A DNA stretch of 64,000 nucleotides from Pseudomonadota bacterium (GTDB lineage Bacteria; Chloroflexota; UBA6077; JAJPGT01): NCBI GenBank assembly GCA_021325655.1, contig JAJPGT010000043.1:62001-126000 (forward strand), read 5' to 3'. The translations under genes were made by a program, and so were the position numbers. A model generated the notes under the pieces. The model made no database searches and was not told the DNA's origin. It saw only the letters and a program-made list of their open reading frames with translations. Below are positions 24,771-34,512 of the stretch, one piece after another. Every line of letters begins with the position of its first letter. Within the stretch, counting starts at the first letter, position 1.

Positions 24771-24799
24771 ATGGTAGACAAGCCCCCCGGGAGTGTCAA
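24771..24799 (-). promoter_or_regulatory. gcvT promoter (consensus, near-leaderless)
   Basis: Minus strand: TTGACA at 24799-24794, a 17-base spacer, TACCAT at 24776-24771, then 9 bases to the ATG of gcvT. The predicted mRNA start is 2-3 nt before the start codon. The -35 is a perfect match to the housekeeping consensus, the best in the window. Confidence 0.75.
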
Positions 24800-25179
24800 G
24801 ACGAGCGCCGGACCTCCGAGCGGAACGACGGGTAGGCTGGGGCGGTGAGACCGAGCAGGGCAGCGATGCGGGGCATCAGCGCCCCCGGACACCTGATCGT
24901 GTCGCGGAGGACAGACTCGGTCGCCAGGAGATTGCGCAGTCGCTCGAGTAGTACTCCATTGTACCGCCGGGTGTTCGAGTTGTACGTCGGGCTTCCGACC
25001 CTGAGCTCTGTCGATGCCATCCCGCCGCGCTGCTGGAGCGACGGCGGGAGCCGGAGCTGTACAGCTCCGGCACTGGCTTCGACAAGGTCCCAACCCTCAG
25101 GCGCCTGGAGCCATAACGGCGCCGTCGCGCTGGGCCAAATCGCGGATCGAGCATCTCCCCAGGAGTGGCACGCCCCCAT
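24796..25179 (-). CDS. Possible small hypothetical protein
   Basis: 127 codons from an ATG at 25179 preceded by CAGGGAGAC, a good ribosome site. The predicted protein has no recognised family: a Trp-rich N-terminus (WLQAPEGWDLVEASAGAVQL) and a helical C-terminus (VLLERLRNLLATESVLRDTI). Third codon positions are less GC-rich than in neighbouring genes, which weakens the case. It overlaps the -35 region of the gcvT promoter at its end. It may be a remnant or non-coding. Confidence 0.3.
   Translation of the reverse strand: MGACHSWGDARSAIWPSATAPLWLQAPEGWDLVEASAGAVQLRLPPSLQQRGGMASTELRVGSPTYNSNTRRYNGVLLERLRNLLATESVLRDTIRCPGALMPRIAALLGLTAPAYPSFRSEVRRSS
25050..25071. repeat. 22-bp perfect palindrome with GTAC centre
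   Basis: Arms GCCGGAGCTGT (25050-25060) and ACAGCTCCGGC (25061-25071). As RNA it would fold as a 9-bp stem with a GTAC tetraloop. It is located about 200 bases downstream of the minus-strand DUF2382-like gene and about 250 upstream of the gcvT promoter. Terminator or protein-binding site cannot be told apart. Confidence 0.6.
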
Positions 25180-25272
25180 GTCTCCCTGTCCTGAAGGCAG
25201 ATCGGAGCCGGCGAATCATCATATTCTCCACGGGCTTCAAGGCGCCGCGCTGCCCTCGAAGCGGGTGGCGCG

Positions 25273-25842
25273 CTACTCGTCCAGCGCCTCGGGCTGCGCG
25301 CTCGGGACGACGTCCTCCGCATGCAGCGGGACCCGGATCTCCCGTGGGGTTCCCAGGCCAGCCGCGCCGGCCGCTTCGCGGTGAACAGGCCGACGCTCGA
25401 CGATCCAGGCCTCGCCGATCACGCGCGTTTCGGCTTCGGGTCGCTGCGGCTCATCCCTGCTGTCCAGCCGTCCGGCGCGCCTGCGTGCTTGGGCCCGGAG
25501 CTGCTCCTCCCGCAGCTCCAGGGCGTCGGGGTCGGCGATCCGTCGCGTCAGGCGGGGGCGGGCACTGGCGTCCACGGTCTCGTGGAGCTCGCGCTCCTCG
25601 CCCGTGTGCATCAGCCGCTCGGCGATGGCGCCGATGATCGCGCCGCCGATCGCCCCTACGGCAGCCCAGGCCAGCCCGGCCGCCAGCCCGATCACCCCGC
25701 CCGTGGCAGCGCCGGCGAGGATCGCGCCGGCCGGGGTGGCGTGGAATTCGCCGGCGTCCAGCGAGGAGCTGCTGGCCGACTCCCCTTCGTGGTCGACCCG
25801 GGCAGCGCTGCGCTGACCCAGGTGTTCGTCGTGCTCTGCCAT
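25273..25842 (-). CDS. Membrane protein with glycine-zipper and DUF2382-like tail
   Basis: 189 aa, ATG at 25842 after a very strong AGGAGGAAGGAT. A hydrophilic N-terminus is followed by a Gly/Ala-rich membrane segment (about 35-78, AGAATGGVIGLAAGLAWAAV then GAIGGAIIGAIAE), a charged region, and a C-terminal part (about 140-185, AWIVERRPVHREA then TPREIRVPLHAEDVV) resembling DUF2382 of stress proteins such as YsnF. General stress or envelope role is inferred only. Confidence 0.7.
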   Translation of the reverse strand: MAEHDEHLGQRSAARVDHEGESASSSSLDAGEFHATPAGAILAGAATGGVIGLAAGLAWAAVGAIGGAIIGAIAERLMHTGEERELHETVDASARPRLTRRIADPDALELREEQLRAQARRRAGRLDSRDEPQRPEAETRVIGEAWIVERRPVHREAAGAAGLGTPREIRVPLHAEDVVPSAQPEALDE

Positions 25843-25930
25843 ATCCTTCCTCCCCCGCACTGCGCTGGAAAGGCGGCTTGCGGCTCAGCACGGCACGTGG
25901 TGTGCCAGGCGCAGCCGGAGGACGGAGCGG

Positions 25931-27592
25931 TTAGACGGCAAGCAGCGAGCGCTCCTCGCCGAAGACCCGCCGGAGCGCGTCGGAGATCTCCCCCAGGGTG
26001 CAGCGCCCCTCCACGCAGGCGAGAATCCCGGGCATCAGGTTGTCCGTTCCGCGCGCCATCGCTTCCAGCCGCTCCAGCAGCGCCCGCGCCTGGTCCGCGT
26101 CGCGCTCCCGTCGGAAACGCGCCAGCCGCTCGATCTGCCGCTGCCGGATCGCGGGATCGACCGTCAGGATCTCCACCGGCGCGCTATCTTCCTCCACCTG
26201 GAAGCGATTCACCCCGACGATAATCCGCTCGCCGCGCTCCACTTCCTGCTGGTAGCGGTAGGCGCTCTCCTGGATCTCACGCTGGATGTACCCTTGCTCG
26301 ATCGCAACCAGGGCCCCGCCCAGCTCGTCGATCCGACGCAGGTACTCCCAGGCGCGCCGCTCCAGCTCGTCGGTCAGCCATTCCACGTAGTAGCTGCCGG
26401 CGAGCGGGTCGATGGTCTCGGCGACACCGCTCTCGTACGCCAGGATCTGCTGGGTGCGGAGCGCGGTGCGAGCGGCCAGCTCCGTCGGCAGCGCCAGTGC
26501 CTCGTCCCAGGCGTTGCAGTGCAGCGACTGCGTCCCGCCCAGGATCGCCGCCAGCGCCTGCACGGTGACGCGCGAGATATTGTTGAGCACCTGCTGCGCA
26601 GTGAGGGTGACGCCAGCAGTCTGGGTGTGGAAGCGGAGCATCCAGCTCCGCGGGTCCTTCGCCTGGAAGCGCTCGCGCATGATGCGGGCCCACATCCGCC
26701 GCGCCGCGCGGAACTTGGCCACCTCTTCCAGCAGGTTGTTATGGCTGTCGAAGAAGAACGCGAGCCTGGGGGCGAAGGTGTCCACTGCCAGGCCGGCGTC
26801 GAGCGCCGCCTGGACGTACTGAATGGCATCGGCCAGGGTGAAGGCCAGCTCCTGGACCGCGGTCGCCCCGGCCTCGCGGATGTGGTAGCCGGAGATGCTG
26901 ATAGTATTCCAGTTCGGGACCTGCTCGGCGCAGAAGCGGAAGACGTCGGTGATGAGCCGCAGCGACGGGCGCGGCGGGTAGATGTATGTCCCGCGGGCGA
27001 TGTACTCCTTCAGGATGTCATTCTGCACCGTCCCGCTCAGCCGGTTCGGCGGGATACCCTGGCGTTTGGCGACCGCGATGTACAGCGCGAGCAGGATCGG
27101 GGCGGTGGCGTTGATCGTCATCGAGGTGCTCACCTGATCCAGCGGGATGCCGGCGAAGAGCTGCTCCATGTCCTCGATGGTGCAGATCGCCACCCCCACC
27201 TTGCCGACCTCCCCTTCCGCCAGCGGGTGGTCGCTGTCGTAGCCCATCTGAGTCGGGAGGTCGAAGGCAACGGAGAGCCCCGTCTGCCCCTGGGACAGCA
27301 GGTAGCGGTAGCGGCGGTTCGACTCCTCAGCGGTCGCGTAGCCGGCGTACTGCCGCATCGTCCAGAGCCGGCCGCGGTACATCGTTGGCTGGACGCCGCG
27401 GGTGAAGGGATATTCGCCCGGGTAGCCGAGCCGCTCGTGCGGGTCCCAGCCCTCCAGGTCTTCGGCGGTATACAGCGGCGCGATCGGGATTTCAGCGGTC
27501 GTCTCGAAGCTGGGCTGGCGCTCGGGCGTGCGTTCGACCGCCCGGCGGTAGGTTGTTGCCTCCCATTCGCGTTTCGACTGGCTGCGCTTCAT
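25931..27592 (-). CDS. mcmA: Methylmalonyl-CoA mutase, large (catalytic) subunit
   Basis: Adenosylcobalamin-dependent isomerase, (R)-methylmalonyl-CoA to succinyl-CoA. 553 aa, a catalytic TIM barrel without its own B12-binding domain. The substrate residues match true MCM: the equivalents of R82, Y89 and R207 of the Propionibacterium enzyme are R75, Y82 (TMRQYAG) and R200 (ARGTYIYPP). Core motifs: [27 protein letters not shown] and [22 protein letters not shown] at 27592 after TAGGAA. Last catabolic gene of the carboxylase cluster; it probably uses the B12 subunit at 34.1 kb. Confidence 0.93.
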   Translation of the reverse strand: MKRSQSKREWEATTYRRAVERTPERQPSFETTAEIPIAPLYTAEDLEGWDPHERLGYPGEYPFTRGVQPTMYRGRLWTMRQYAGYATAEESNRRYRYLLSQGQTGLSVAFDLPTQMGYDSDHPLAEGEVGKVGVAICTIEDMEQLFAGIPLDQVSTSMTINATAPILLALYIAVAKRQGIPPNRLSGTVQNDILKEYIARGTYIYPPRPSLRLITDVFRFCAEQVPNWNTISISGYHIREAGATAVQELAFTLADAIQYVQAALDAGLAVDTFAPRLAFFFDSHNNLLEEVAKFRAARRMWARIMRERFQAKDPRSWMLRFHTQTAGVTLTAQQVLNNISRVTVQALAAILGGTQSLHCNAWDEALALPTELAARTALRTQQILAYESGVAETIDPLAGSYYVEWLTDELERRAWEYLRRIDELGGALVAIEQGYIQREIQESAYRYQQEVERGERIIVGVNRFQVEEDSAPVEILTVDPAIRQRQIERLARFRRERDADQARALLERLEAMARGTDNLMPGILACVEGRCTLGEISDALRRVFGEERSLLAV

Positions 27593-27638
27593 CACGTTCC
27601 TACCCGCGGATCTCGCCCGAGCGCGTGGCGCGGCGCCG

Positions 27639-28868
27639 TCAGCTCTCCTTCAGCGCCTTCCAGAGCAGGAACAGCGCATCCATCGCCGCGCGGCGCTTGA
27701 ACTCCGTCCGGGTGGTGGACACCTGGCGGCCGTCGGCGAGGGTCTTGCCGTGGAAGTCGAGCGCGACGTGCAACGTGCCGACCGGCTTGCCCTCAATCGC
27801 GTCGGGGCCGGCAACCCCGGTCGTCGCCAGCCCGATATCTGCTCCCAGACGCTCGCGGGCGGCGCGCGCCATCGCCAGCGCGGTCTCCCGGTCCACCGTG
27901 CCGACCCGCTCGATCACCGCCGGGTCCACTCCGAAGCTGATCTTCATCTCGGCGGTGTAGGCGATGATCCCACCGCGGAAGTACGCCGAGGAGCCGGGCG
28001 TATCGGTAATCATGCTGGCGAGCAGCCCACCGGAGCAGGACTCCATCGTCGCCACGCTCAGCCCGCGCGCCTTGAGTAGCTTGCCAACCGCCTCGGAGGG
28101 CGTCTCGTTGTCCACCCCGTAGATGTACGGGCCGATCAGCTCCCGCACCTTCGCTTCGAGCTCGTCCAGCATCCGCAGGGCGGTCTCGCGGTCGGGCGCC
28201 TTGGCGGCCATGCGGAGGTGGACGCCGTCGGGCTTGGCATAGGTGGCGAGCGTTGGATTGGTCGAGCGGATCAGCGGCCTCACTGCCTCCTCGGCGTGGG
28301 ACTCGCCGATTCCGATCGTCTTCAGGGTGCGGGTGGCGATCACGCCGGTGTGCGCCGCCACCTGGAGCCGCGGCAGCGCCTGCTCAGCCCACATCCGCTT
28401 CATCTCGTGCGGGACGCCGGGCATAGCGATGATGATGTGCCCGTCACGCTCCACCCACCAGCCAGGGGCGGTTCCGATCGGGTTTGGCAGCACCTGCGCG
28501 GAGGGGATGAGCGTCGCCTGCTTGATGTTGCTGGGCGGCATCTCGCGGCCGAACTTGCGGAACATCTCCTTCAGTGTCTCCGCCAGGTCCGGCTGCACGA
28601 CCATCTCCTCACCCAGGGCGTCGGAGATCGCCTCGCGCGTCAGGTCGTCCTCGGTCGGGCCGAGCCCGCCGGTGATGATGACGATGTCGGCGCGCTGAAA
28701 GGCCCGGCCGATCGTCTCCGCAAGCCGGGCGCGGTTATCGCCGACCTGGGAGACGAAGTGCAGGTCGATTCCGAGCTGGGCTAGCTCCGATGCTAGAAAG
28801 GCGGCATTGGTGTCGACGATCTCGCCCAGTAACAGCTCCGTCCCAACCGAGAGAATCTCCGCTTTCAT
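27639..28868 (-). CDS. cinA: CinA-family nicotinamide-nucleotide amidohydrolase
   Basis: 409 aa. An N-terminal molybdopterin-binding-like domain (about 1-170, [41 protein letters not shown]) and a C-terminal PncC/CinA deamidase domain (about 250-405, [35 protein letters not shown]). Complete two-domain form, acting in pyridine nucleotide salvage. ATG after GGAGGTGGG. Placed between the biotin carrier gene and the mutase gene, with gaps of 64 and 46 bases. Confidence 0.94.
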   Translation of the reverse strand: MKAEILSVGTELLLGEIVDTNAAFLASELAQLGIDLHFVSQVGDNRARLAETIGRAFQRADIVIITGGLGPTEDDLTREAISDALGEEMVVQPDLAETLKEMFRKFGREMPPSNIKQATLIPSAQVLPNPIGTAPGWWVERDGHIIIAMPGVPHEMKRMWAEQALPRLQVAAHTGVIATRTLKTIGIGESHAEEAVRPLIRSTNPTLATYAKPDGVHLRMAAKAPDRETALRMLDELEAKVRELIGPYIYGVDNETPSEAVGKLLKARGLSVATMESCSGGLLASMITDTPGSSAYFRGGIIAYTAEMKISFGVDPAVIERVGTVDRETALAMARAARERLGADIGLATTGVAGPDAIEGKPVGTLHVALDFHGKTLADGRQVSTTRTEFKRRAAMDALFLLWKALKES

Positions 28869-28932
28869 CCCACCTCCAGGAAAGACGCCCGCCAGTAGCG
28901 CTCGGCGGCAAGTCGAGCGGAAGAGAGGCCCG

Positions 28933-29448
28933 CTACTCCAGCACCACCAGTACCTGTCCGTGCTCCACCGTCTGGCCGGACTGTACCTGTACCTGCTTCA
29001 CAGTGCCAGCCCGGGGGGCTACCAGCTCGTTCTCCATCTTCATCGCCTGCAGCACAACTAGCGGCGCTCCTTTTTCGACCTGCTCGCCGGCGGCCACGTT
29101 CACCTTGACCACCAGCCCCGGCATCGGCGCCTTCAGCGTCACCATGCCGGCCGCGTGGGCGCTCTTGCCGGCCAGAGAGGCCAGCCGCGCCGCCCGCTCG
29201 TCCTGCACGGTGACTTCGATCGGGACGCCACGCAGGACGACCGTTCCGGCCTCGCCCTGGAGGTTGGCGAGCGCCTGGATGCTCTCCGCCTCCGCCAGCG
29301 CGCTGAGCAGAAAGTCCGACGGCACGCGGCGCAGATCCACCCGCAGCGTCCGGTCTCCAAGACGAACCAGGTACTGGCCGTCCTGCTCGGCGATCTCGAC
29401 GTCGTAGCTGGCCCCGCCGACCTGCACCTGGTAGCGCGCCGCAGCCAT
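28933..29448 (-). CDS. Biotin carboxyl carrier subunit of acyl-CoA carboxylase
   Basis: 171 aa. The N-terminal half is a basic beta-rich linker resembling the domain after biotin carboxylase in fused propionyl-CoA carboxylase alpha chains. The C-terminal biotinyl domain (about 98-171) contains the biotin lysine in VLQAMKMENELVAP. The ATG directly abuts the TAG stop of the biotin carboxylase gene with GGAGG upstream, so the two behave as a split alpha subunit. Confidence 0.92.
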   Translation of the reverse strand: MAAARYQVQVGGASYDVEIAEQDGQYLVRLGDRTLRVDLRRVPSDFLLSALAEAESIQALANLQGEAGTVVLRGVPIEVTVQDERAARLASLAGKSAHAAGMVTLKAPMPGLVVKVNVAAGEQVEKGAPLVVLQAMKMENELVAPRAGTVKQVQVQSGQTVEHGQVLVVLE

Positions 29449-30969
29449 CTAGCCTCCGTGCAGTGCCGCGACGCGCGCCGCGGTCCGCCAGCGGCTGCGG
29501 TTCGTTCCATCCGCCGCGGGAACGGGGGCGATCCGGGCCGCAGGCTGCGTGTGCGCCGCCAGCGCGGCGACCAGCGCCGCCTGCTCCGCCAGCGCCGGGT
29601 CCGGCTCCTGCGCCTCGGGACGCCACTCCCGCTCCAGAAACCCGGTGTCGAACTGCCCGGCGCGGAAATCGGGATGGGCGAACAGCCAGCGATGGAACGG
29701 GATCGTGGTCCGCACCCCTAGCACCAGGAACTCCTCGAGTGCTCGCTGCATCCGGCGAATCGCCTGGTCGCGGTCAGCTCCCCAGACGATCAGCTTGGCG
29801 AGCAGCGGGTCGTAGTAGACCGTCACCTCCTGCCCGGCCTCGATCCCGCTATCCAGCCGCACCCCGGGGCCGGCCGGAACCCGCAGCGCCAGCACCGTGC
29901 CGGTGGAGGGGTAGAAGCGGTTGGCCGGATCCTCGGCCGAGATACGGCACTCGATCGCCCAGCCGCGCCGCGCCAGGTCCGCCTCGGTGTAGCCCAGCGG
30001 CTCGCCGGCGGCGATGCGGACCTGCTCGGCCACTAGGTCCATCCCGAGCACCTGCTCGGTCACCGGGTGCTCCACCTGGAGCCGCGCGTTCACCTCCAGG
30101 AAGTAGAACGAGCCGTCCTGGGCGAGCAGGAACTCGGCGGTGCCGGCGCCGACGTAGCCGACTGCCAGCGCCGCCCGCACCGCCGCCTGGCCCATCGCCT
30201 GGCGCAGCTCCGGGCTGACCGCGGGCGAGGGCGCCTCCTCCACCACCTTCTGGTGCCGCCGCTGGATCGAGCACTCCCGCTCCCCCAGGGAGACCGCGTT
30301 GCCGTGCTGGTCGGCTAGAAACTGGATCTCCACGTGGCGCGGCCGCTCGACGTACTTCTCGATGTACAGCGCCGCGTCGCCGAACGCCGCCTGCGCCTCC
30401 CCGGTTGCGCCGCGATAGGCGGCCGGCATCTCCTCGGCCGACCAGACGATACGCATTCCCTTGCCGCCGCCCCCCGAGACCGCCTTGAGCGCCACCGGGA
30501 AGCCGATCTGGCTCGCGTAGGCTATGGCGCTCTCCAGGTCGGGCAGTGGCTCCAGATTCCCGGGGACAACAGGCACGCCGGCCCGGTGCATCACCACCCG
30601 CGCGTCAGTCTTGCGCCCGAGCTGGCGCATCGCGTCGGGAGGCGGCCCGATGAAGACGAGCCCGGCCGCCCGCACCGCCTCAGCGAACAGCGGGTTCTCC
30701 GAGAGGAAGCCGTAGCCGGGATGGACCGCCTCGCAGCCGGCCCGCCGGGCAACGTCCAGCAGCTTTCCGATGTTCAGGTAGCTCTCCGCCGCGGTCGCCC
30801 CGCCCAGGGCGTACGCCTCGTCGGCCAGCCGCACGTGGGGCGCCATGCGGTCGACCTCGCTGTACACCGCGACCCCGCGAATCCCGAGGTCACGCAGGGT
30901 CCGCAGCACGCGAACCGCGATCTCGCCGCGATTCGCCACCAGCACAGAGCGGAACAGACGTTCAGCCAT
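29449..30969 (-). CDS. accC: Acetyl/propionyl-CoA carboxylase, biotin carboxylase subunit
   Basis: 506 aa ATP-grasp enzyme that carboxylates biotin. N-terminal VLVANRGEIAVRVLRTLRDLG, VHPGYGFLSENP, the glycine-rich ATP loop AVSGGGGKGMRIV, ECSIQRRHQKVVEEAPSP, YVGAGTAEFLL, LEVNARLQVEHPVTE and the C-terminal biotin carboxylase domain. ATG at 30969 after GGGTGAG. The C-terminal ~50 residues extend past the usual biotin carboxylase end. Context with the pccB-like subunit and mutases favours propionyl-CoA as substrate, though acetyl-CoA is possible. Confidence 0.94.
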   Translation of the reverse strand: MAERLFRSVLVANRGEIAVRVLRTLRDLGIRGVAVYSEVDRMAPHVRLADEAYALGGATAAESYLNIGKLLDVARRAGCEAVHPGYGFLSENPLFAEAVRAAGLVFIGPPPDAMRQLGRKTDARVVMHRAGVPVVPGNLEPLPDLESAIAYASQIGFPVALKAVSGGGGKGMRIVWSAEEMPAAYRGATGEAQAAFGDAALYIEKYVERPRHVEIQFLADQHGNAVSLGERECSIQRRHQKVVEEAPSPAVSPELRQAMGQAAVRAALAVGYVGAGTAEFLLAQDGSFYFLEVNARLQVEHPVTEQVLGMDLVAEQVRIAAGEPLGYTEADLARRGWAIECRISAEDPANRFYPSTGTVLALRVPAGPGVRLDSGIEAGQEVTVYYDPLLAKLIVWGADRDQAIRRMQRALEEFLVLGVRTTIPFHRWLFAHPDFRAGQFDTGFLEREWRPEAQEPDPALAEQAALVAALAAHTQPAARIAPVPAADGTNRSRWRTAARVAALHGG

Positions 30970-31065
30970 AGCTCACCCGGCCTCAGCATGCAACTACTCG
31001 CATCGTCTGCGAGCGGCGGGGACCAGAGCAGCGCCGGGGCACGAGACGGCGCTGGACTCCCGTAC

Positions 31066-31078
31066 ATCGTACCCCACC
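31066..31078 (-). promoter_or_regulatory. GGTGGGGTACGAT box upstream of accC
   Basis: The minus strand reads GGTGGGGTACGAT about 97 bases before the accC start; TACGAT could serve as a -10. The same 13-mer occurs before the dialkylglycine-decarboxylase-like gene (42460-42472). Confidence 0.3.
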
Positions 31079-31086
31079 GCTGCGCG

Positions 31087-32685
31087 CTACAGCGGGATGT
31101 TGCCGTGCTTCTTGGGGGGGGTGGTCTGCCGCTTGTTGCGCAGCATCTCTAGCGCCGCGATCAGCCGCGGCCGGGTTTCGCGCGGCTCGATCACTTCATC
31201 AATGAAGCCGCGCGAGGCAGCGACGTAGGGGTTCGCCAGCCGCTCACGGTACTCCGCCTCCAGCCGCTTGCGCGTCGCCTCCGGATCCGGGGAGCGGGCA
31301 ATCTCATCGCGGAAGATGATATTCACCGCGCCGTCGATGCCCATGACCGCGATCTCGGCGGTTGGCCAGGCGTAGTTGATGTCGCCGCGGATGTGCTTGG
31401 ACGACATCACGTCGTAGGCGCCGCCGTACGCCTTGCGGGTGATCACGGTGATCTTCGGCACCGTCGCTTCGCAGTAGGCGTACAGTAGCTTCGCCCCGTG
31501 GCGGATGATCCCGCCGTGCTCCTGGTTCACGCCTGGCAGGAAGCCGGGTACGTCGACGAATGTAACCAGCGGGATGTTGAACGCGTCGCAGAAGCGCACG
31601 AAGCGGGCGCCCTTGGTGGAGGAGTTGATATCCAGCACCCCGGCCAGCACCGAGGGCTGCTGGGCGACGACGCCAACGGAGCGGCCGGCTAGCCGGCCGA
31701 AGCCGACGATCAGGTTCTGGGCGAACGCCGCCTGCACCTCGAGGAACTCACCGTCATCCAGCACCGCGCGCAGCACCGCGTGCATGTCGTAGGCGCGGGT
31801 GGGTGAATCGGGAATCAGGCTGTTCAGCGTCTCGTCCATCCGGTCCGGCGGGTCAGCGGTCGGCCGGAGCGGCGGGTCGTCCAGGTTGTTCGAGGGCAGG
31901 TACGACAGGAGCTGCCGCACCGCTTGCAGGCTGGCGACTTCGTTGTCGTGGCTGAAGTGGGCGACGCCACTGATGGCGCTATGCACGCTGGCGCCGCCGA
32001 GCGTATCGAAGGTGACGTCCTCGTGGGTGACCGCCTTCACTACGTTCGGGCCGGTCACGAACATGTACGAGATACCCTCGACCATGAAGACAAAGTCGGT
32101 CATCGCCGGCGAGTAGACCGCGCCGCCGGCGCAAGGGCCGAGAATGACCGAGATCTGGGGAATCACACCCGAGGCGAGGACGTTGCGCAGGAAGACCTCG
32201 GCGTAGGCGCCGAGGCTATCCACGCCCTCCTGGATGCGCGCCCCGCCGGAGTCGTTGAGCCCGATCACCGGCGCGCCGTTCTCGAGCGCCAAGTCCATGA
32301 TCTTGCAGATCTTGCGGCCGTGCATCTCGGAGAGCGAGCCGCCGAAGACGGTGAAGTCCTGGCTGAACACGTAGACCAGCCGGCCGTCGATGGTGCCGTA
32401 GCCGGTGACGACACCGTCGCCCGGGTAGCGCTCCTCCTCCAGCCCGAACTCGCTGGCGCGGTGGGTGACGAAGGCGTCCAGCTCCTGGAAGGAGCCGGGG
32501 TCCAGCAGGAGCTCCAGCCGCTCGCGCGCGGTGAGCTTGCCCTTGGCGTGCTGCTGCTCGATGCGCCGCGGACCACCGCCGAGCAGCGCCTGCTCGCGCC
32601 GCCGGCGCAGCTCCTCAATGCGGTACTGGGTGGTCAGGTGCTCGGGGATGCTCTCGTCGGCTCGGCGCTCGTCTTGTACCGCCAC
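31087..32685 (-). CDS. pccB: Propionyl/acetyl-CoA carboxylase carboxyltransferase subunit
   Basis: 532 aa with the two crotonase-fold halves of the carboxyltransferase. Motifs: [36 protein letters not shown], the [20 protein letters not shown] block, [40 protein letters not shown] and [20 protein letters not shown]. It ends with the [10 protein letters not shown] tail seen in propionyl-CoA carboxylase beta chains. GTG start after GGAAGGAAGG. First gene of the pccB-accC-carrier-cinA-mcmA run. Confidence 0.95.
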   Translation of the reverse strand: MAVQDERRADESIPEHLTTQYRIEELRRRREQALLGGGPRRIEQQHAKGKLTARERLELLLDPGSFQELDAFVTHRASEFGLEEERYPGDGVVTGYGTIDGRLVYVFSQDFTVFGGSLSEMHGRKICKIMDLALENGAPVIGLNDSGGARIQEGVDSLGAYAEVFLRNVLASGVIPQISVILGPCAGGAVYSPAMTDFVFMVEGISYMFVTGPNVVKAVTHEDVTFDTLGGASVHSAISGVAHFSHDNEVASLQAVRQLLSYLPSNNLDDPPLRPTADPPDRMDETLNSLIPDSPTRAYDMHAVLRAVLDDGEFLEVQAAFAQNLIVGFGRLAGRSVGVVAQQPSVLAGVLDINSSTKGARFVRFCDAFNIPLVTFVDVPGFLPGVNQEHGGIIRHGAKLLYAYCEATVPKITVITRKAYGGAYDVMSSKHIRGDINYAWPTAEIAVMGIDGAVNIIFRDEIARSPDPEATRKRLEAEYRERLANPYVAASRGFIDEVIEPRETRPRLIAALEMLRNKRQTTPPKKHGNIPL

Positions 32686-33023
32686 GGCACCTTCCTTCCT
32701 CGGGGTCCGCCCGGGCGCGCTCGTCCGAGCGGCATCACACGGCCCGGTAACACACGCGGAGGCGCGCCGATTGGCGCGTCACGCCTGCTCGCGGGCCGCT
32801 CCACCGGAAGTATAGCGGCTCAGTGACGCTCCTCCCGCTGGAGCAGGAGCTGCTCCAGCACCTTGTAACCGACTCAGCCGAACAGCACGGTGATGCTATT
32901 GCTCACCATACGCTGGACCAGCCCCTCACCCCACGATGGGCGCCCGCATACGGCGGTTCAGCTCCAGCCAGAGGCTGGCGGCTGCCCGGGCAACCCGCAG
33001 GCCGCGCGGCGCTCGCAGCAGCG
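32686..33023. other. 338-base gap between the MeaB and pccB genes
   Basis: It contains one 10-bp hairpin (32837-32859), a TATACT box on the minus strand (32814-32809) about 123 bases before pccB that could be its -10 (no good -35), and no convincing coding frame. This is where the catabolic block is probably split into two transcripts. Confidence 0.5.
32837..32859 (-). terminator. 10-bp perfect hairpin between meaB and pccB
   Basis: Arms GCTGGAGCAG and CTGCTCCAGC around a 3-base loop, about 165 bases past the MeaB stop. No T-tract follows on the minus strand. A terminator-like position, upstream of the candidate pccB -10. Confidence 0.5.
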
Positions 33024-34070
33024 CTACGCGGAAGCCGCCTCCCCGTTGATGCTCGCCCCGAGCTCCGCCAGCGCTTCGCCAGCGAGCGCGTAGGGGTCCG
33101 CGGCCCGCGCCGCGGCCTGCTCGAACCGCGTCCGCCAGCGCTCCGCGTCGAAGGCGCGCTCCAGCCGCTGGTGCACCTGGTCTTCCACCAGGGCGAGTAC
33201 CCGCCGCCGGGCGACCTCCACCCGCCGCTGGCGCCAGGTGCCGCTGGACTCCAGGTAGGCGCGGTGCCGCAGGATCGCGTCGACCAGCTCGTCCACCCCA
33301 TGCCCGGTGCTGGCGATCGTCTGGAGCACCGGCACCTGCCAGGGGCCGGATTCGGCCAGGCGCAGCGCCCCGAGCAGGTCTTTGGCCACCTGCTCGGCCC
33401 CCTCGCGGTCCGCTTTGTTCACTACCAGGATGTCGGCGATCTCCAGGATGCCGGCCTTCAGCGCCTGGACGTCGTCGCCCAGCCCAGGCACGGCGACGAC
33501 GACCGTGGTATCCACCATGCGGACGATCTCGACCTCGTCCTGGCCGGCCCCGACGGTCTCGACGATCACCACGTCCATCCCAAAGGCGTCCAGCACCGCT
33601 ACCAGGTCCGCCGTCCCACGGGCCAGCCCGCCCGCGGCGCCGCGACTGGCCATGCTGCGGACGAAGACGCCGGGGTCTGATTGCAGGTCGAGCATGCGTA
33701 CTCGGTCGCCCAGGATCGCCCCGCCGGTGAACGGGCTGGTGGGATCGACGGCGACGATGCCGACAGTCTGGCCGCGGGTACGGAAGTCGCGGGCCATGGC
33801 GCCGACCAGCGTGCTCTTGCCCGCGCCCGGGGGGCCGGTCACCCCGACTACGTGGGCTCGCCCGGTGCGCGGGTACAGCACCCGGAGAACGCCGGCCGCG
33901 CGCGGGCCGCCCCGCTCGGCGATGCTCAGCAGGCGCGAGAGCGCCCGACGGTTCCCTGCCAGGAGCTGGTCAACCAGTGTCGCCTCCTGCGCCCCGGGCT
34001 CCAGGTCCGGCTGAGCGCCAGCGGTGCTGCTCGGGTGCAGACGCGGGAGGCCGGCCTCCGGGCTGGACAA
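33024..34070 (-). CDS. meaB: MeaB/ArgK-type GTPase, B12 mutase chaperone
   Basis: G3E-family GTPase that loads and protects adenosylcobalamin mutases. 348 aa with Walker A GVTGPPGAGKSTLV, VDPTSPFTGGAILGDRVRM, Walker B and switch region DVVIVETVGAGQDE, base-recognition NKAD, and a C-terminal dimerisation arm. TTG start at 34070 with AGGTAGG upstream, 9 bases past the B12-subunit stop. The canonical GVGQSE loop reads GAGQDE here. It can serve both mutases in the window. Confidence 0.93.
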   Translation of the reverse strand: MSSPEAGLPRLHPSSTAGAQPDLEPGAQEATLVDQLLAGNRRALSRLLSIAERGGPRAAGVLRVLYPRTGRAHVVGVTGPPGAGKSTLVGAMARDFRTRGQTVGIVAVDPTSPFTGGAILGDRVRMLDLQSDPGVFVRSMASRGAAGGLARGTADLVAVLDAFGMDVVIVETVGAGQDEVEIVRMVDTTVVVAVPGLGDDVQALKAGILEIADILVVNKADREGAEQVAKDLLGALRLAESGPWQVPVLQTIASTGHGVDELVDAILRHRAYLESSGTWRQRRVEVARRRVLALVEDQVHQRLERAFDAERWRTRFEQAAARAADPYALAGEALAELGASINGEAASA

Positions 34071-34079
34071 CGGACCTAC

Positions 34080-34502
34080 CTATGCGTGCGCCGCGCGCTG
34101 AGCGAGCGCGCGGCGCAGGAACGCGACCGTTTCGCTGGTGGGGGTGCCCGGTCCGAACACCTCGGCGATGCCCATCGCCTTAAGCTTGGGCACGTCCTCC
34201 GAGGGGATGATCCCACCAGCCCAGACCAGCACGTCGCCCAGCCCGCGCTTGCGCAGCTCCTCCAGCACCCTGGGGAAGAGCGTCATATGCGCGCCGCTCA
34301 GGATGCTCAGCCCGATCGCGTCCACGTCCTCCTGGAGCGCCGCCTCAGCGATCATCTCCGGCGTCTGGCGGATGCCGGTGTAGATCACCTCGAAGCCAGC
34401 GTCGCGTAGTGCTCGGGCGACCACCTTGGCGCCGCGATCGTGGCCATCCAGGCCGGGCTTGGCGATGAGAACACGAGCGCGTGGCATAACCTCGGTGCTC
34501 AT
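34080..34502 (-). CDS. B12-binding small subunit of acyl-CoA mutase
   Basis: 140 aa cobalamin-binding Rossmann domain. The base-off/His-on motif D19-x-H21-xx-G24 (GLDGHDRG) supplies the lower cobalt ligand, with SILSGAH and WAGGIIP following as in mutase C-terminal domains. ATG after GAGAGG. It lies between the epimerase and MeaB genes. It is the only free B12 subunit in the window, so it must either serve the isobutyryl-CoA-mutase-like subunit, the methylmalonyl-CoA mutase, or both. Confidence 0.94.
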   Translation of the reverse strand: MSTEVMPRARVLIAKPGLDGHDRGAKVVARALRDAGFEVIYTGIRQTPEMIAEAALQEDVDAIGLSILSGAHMTLFPRVLEELRKRGLGDVLVWAGGIIPSEDVPKLKAMGIAEVFGPGTPTSETVAFLRRALAQRAAHA

Positions 34503-34512
34503 CGCGGGCCTC

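Larger units (their letters stand above)
24762..25272. other. 511-base region of lower GC between gcvT and the DUF2382-like gene
   Basis: It holds the gcvT promoter at its left end, one perfect palindrome, and one weak open frame (24796-25179). By eye its G+C and third-position bias are lower than in neighbouring genes. No tRNA, transposase or riboswitch consensus was recognised. It could be decayed or imported DNA. Confidence 0.5.
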
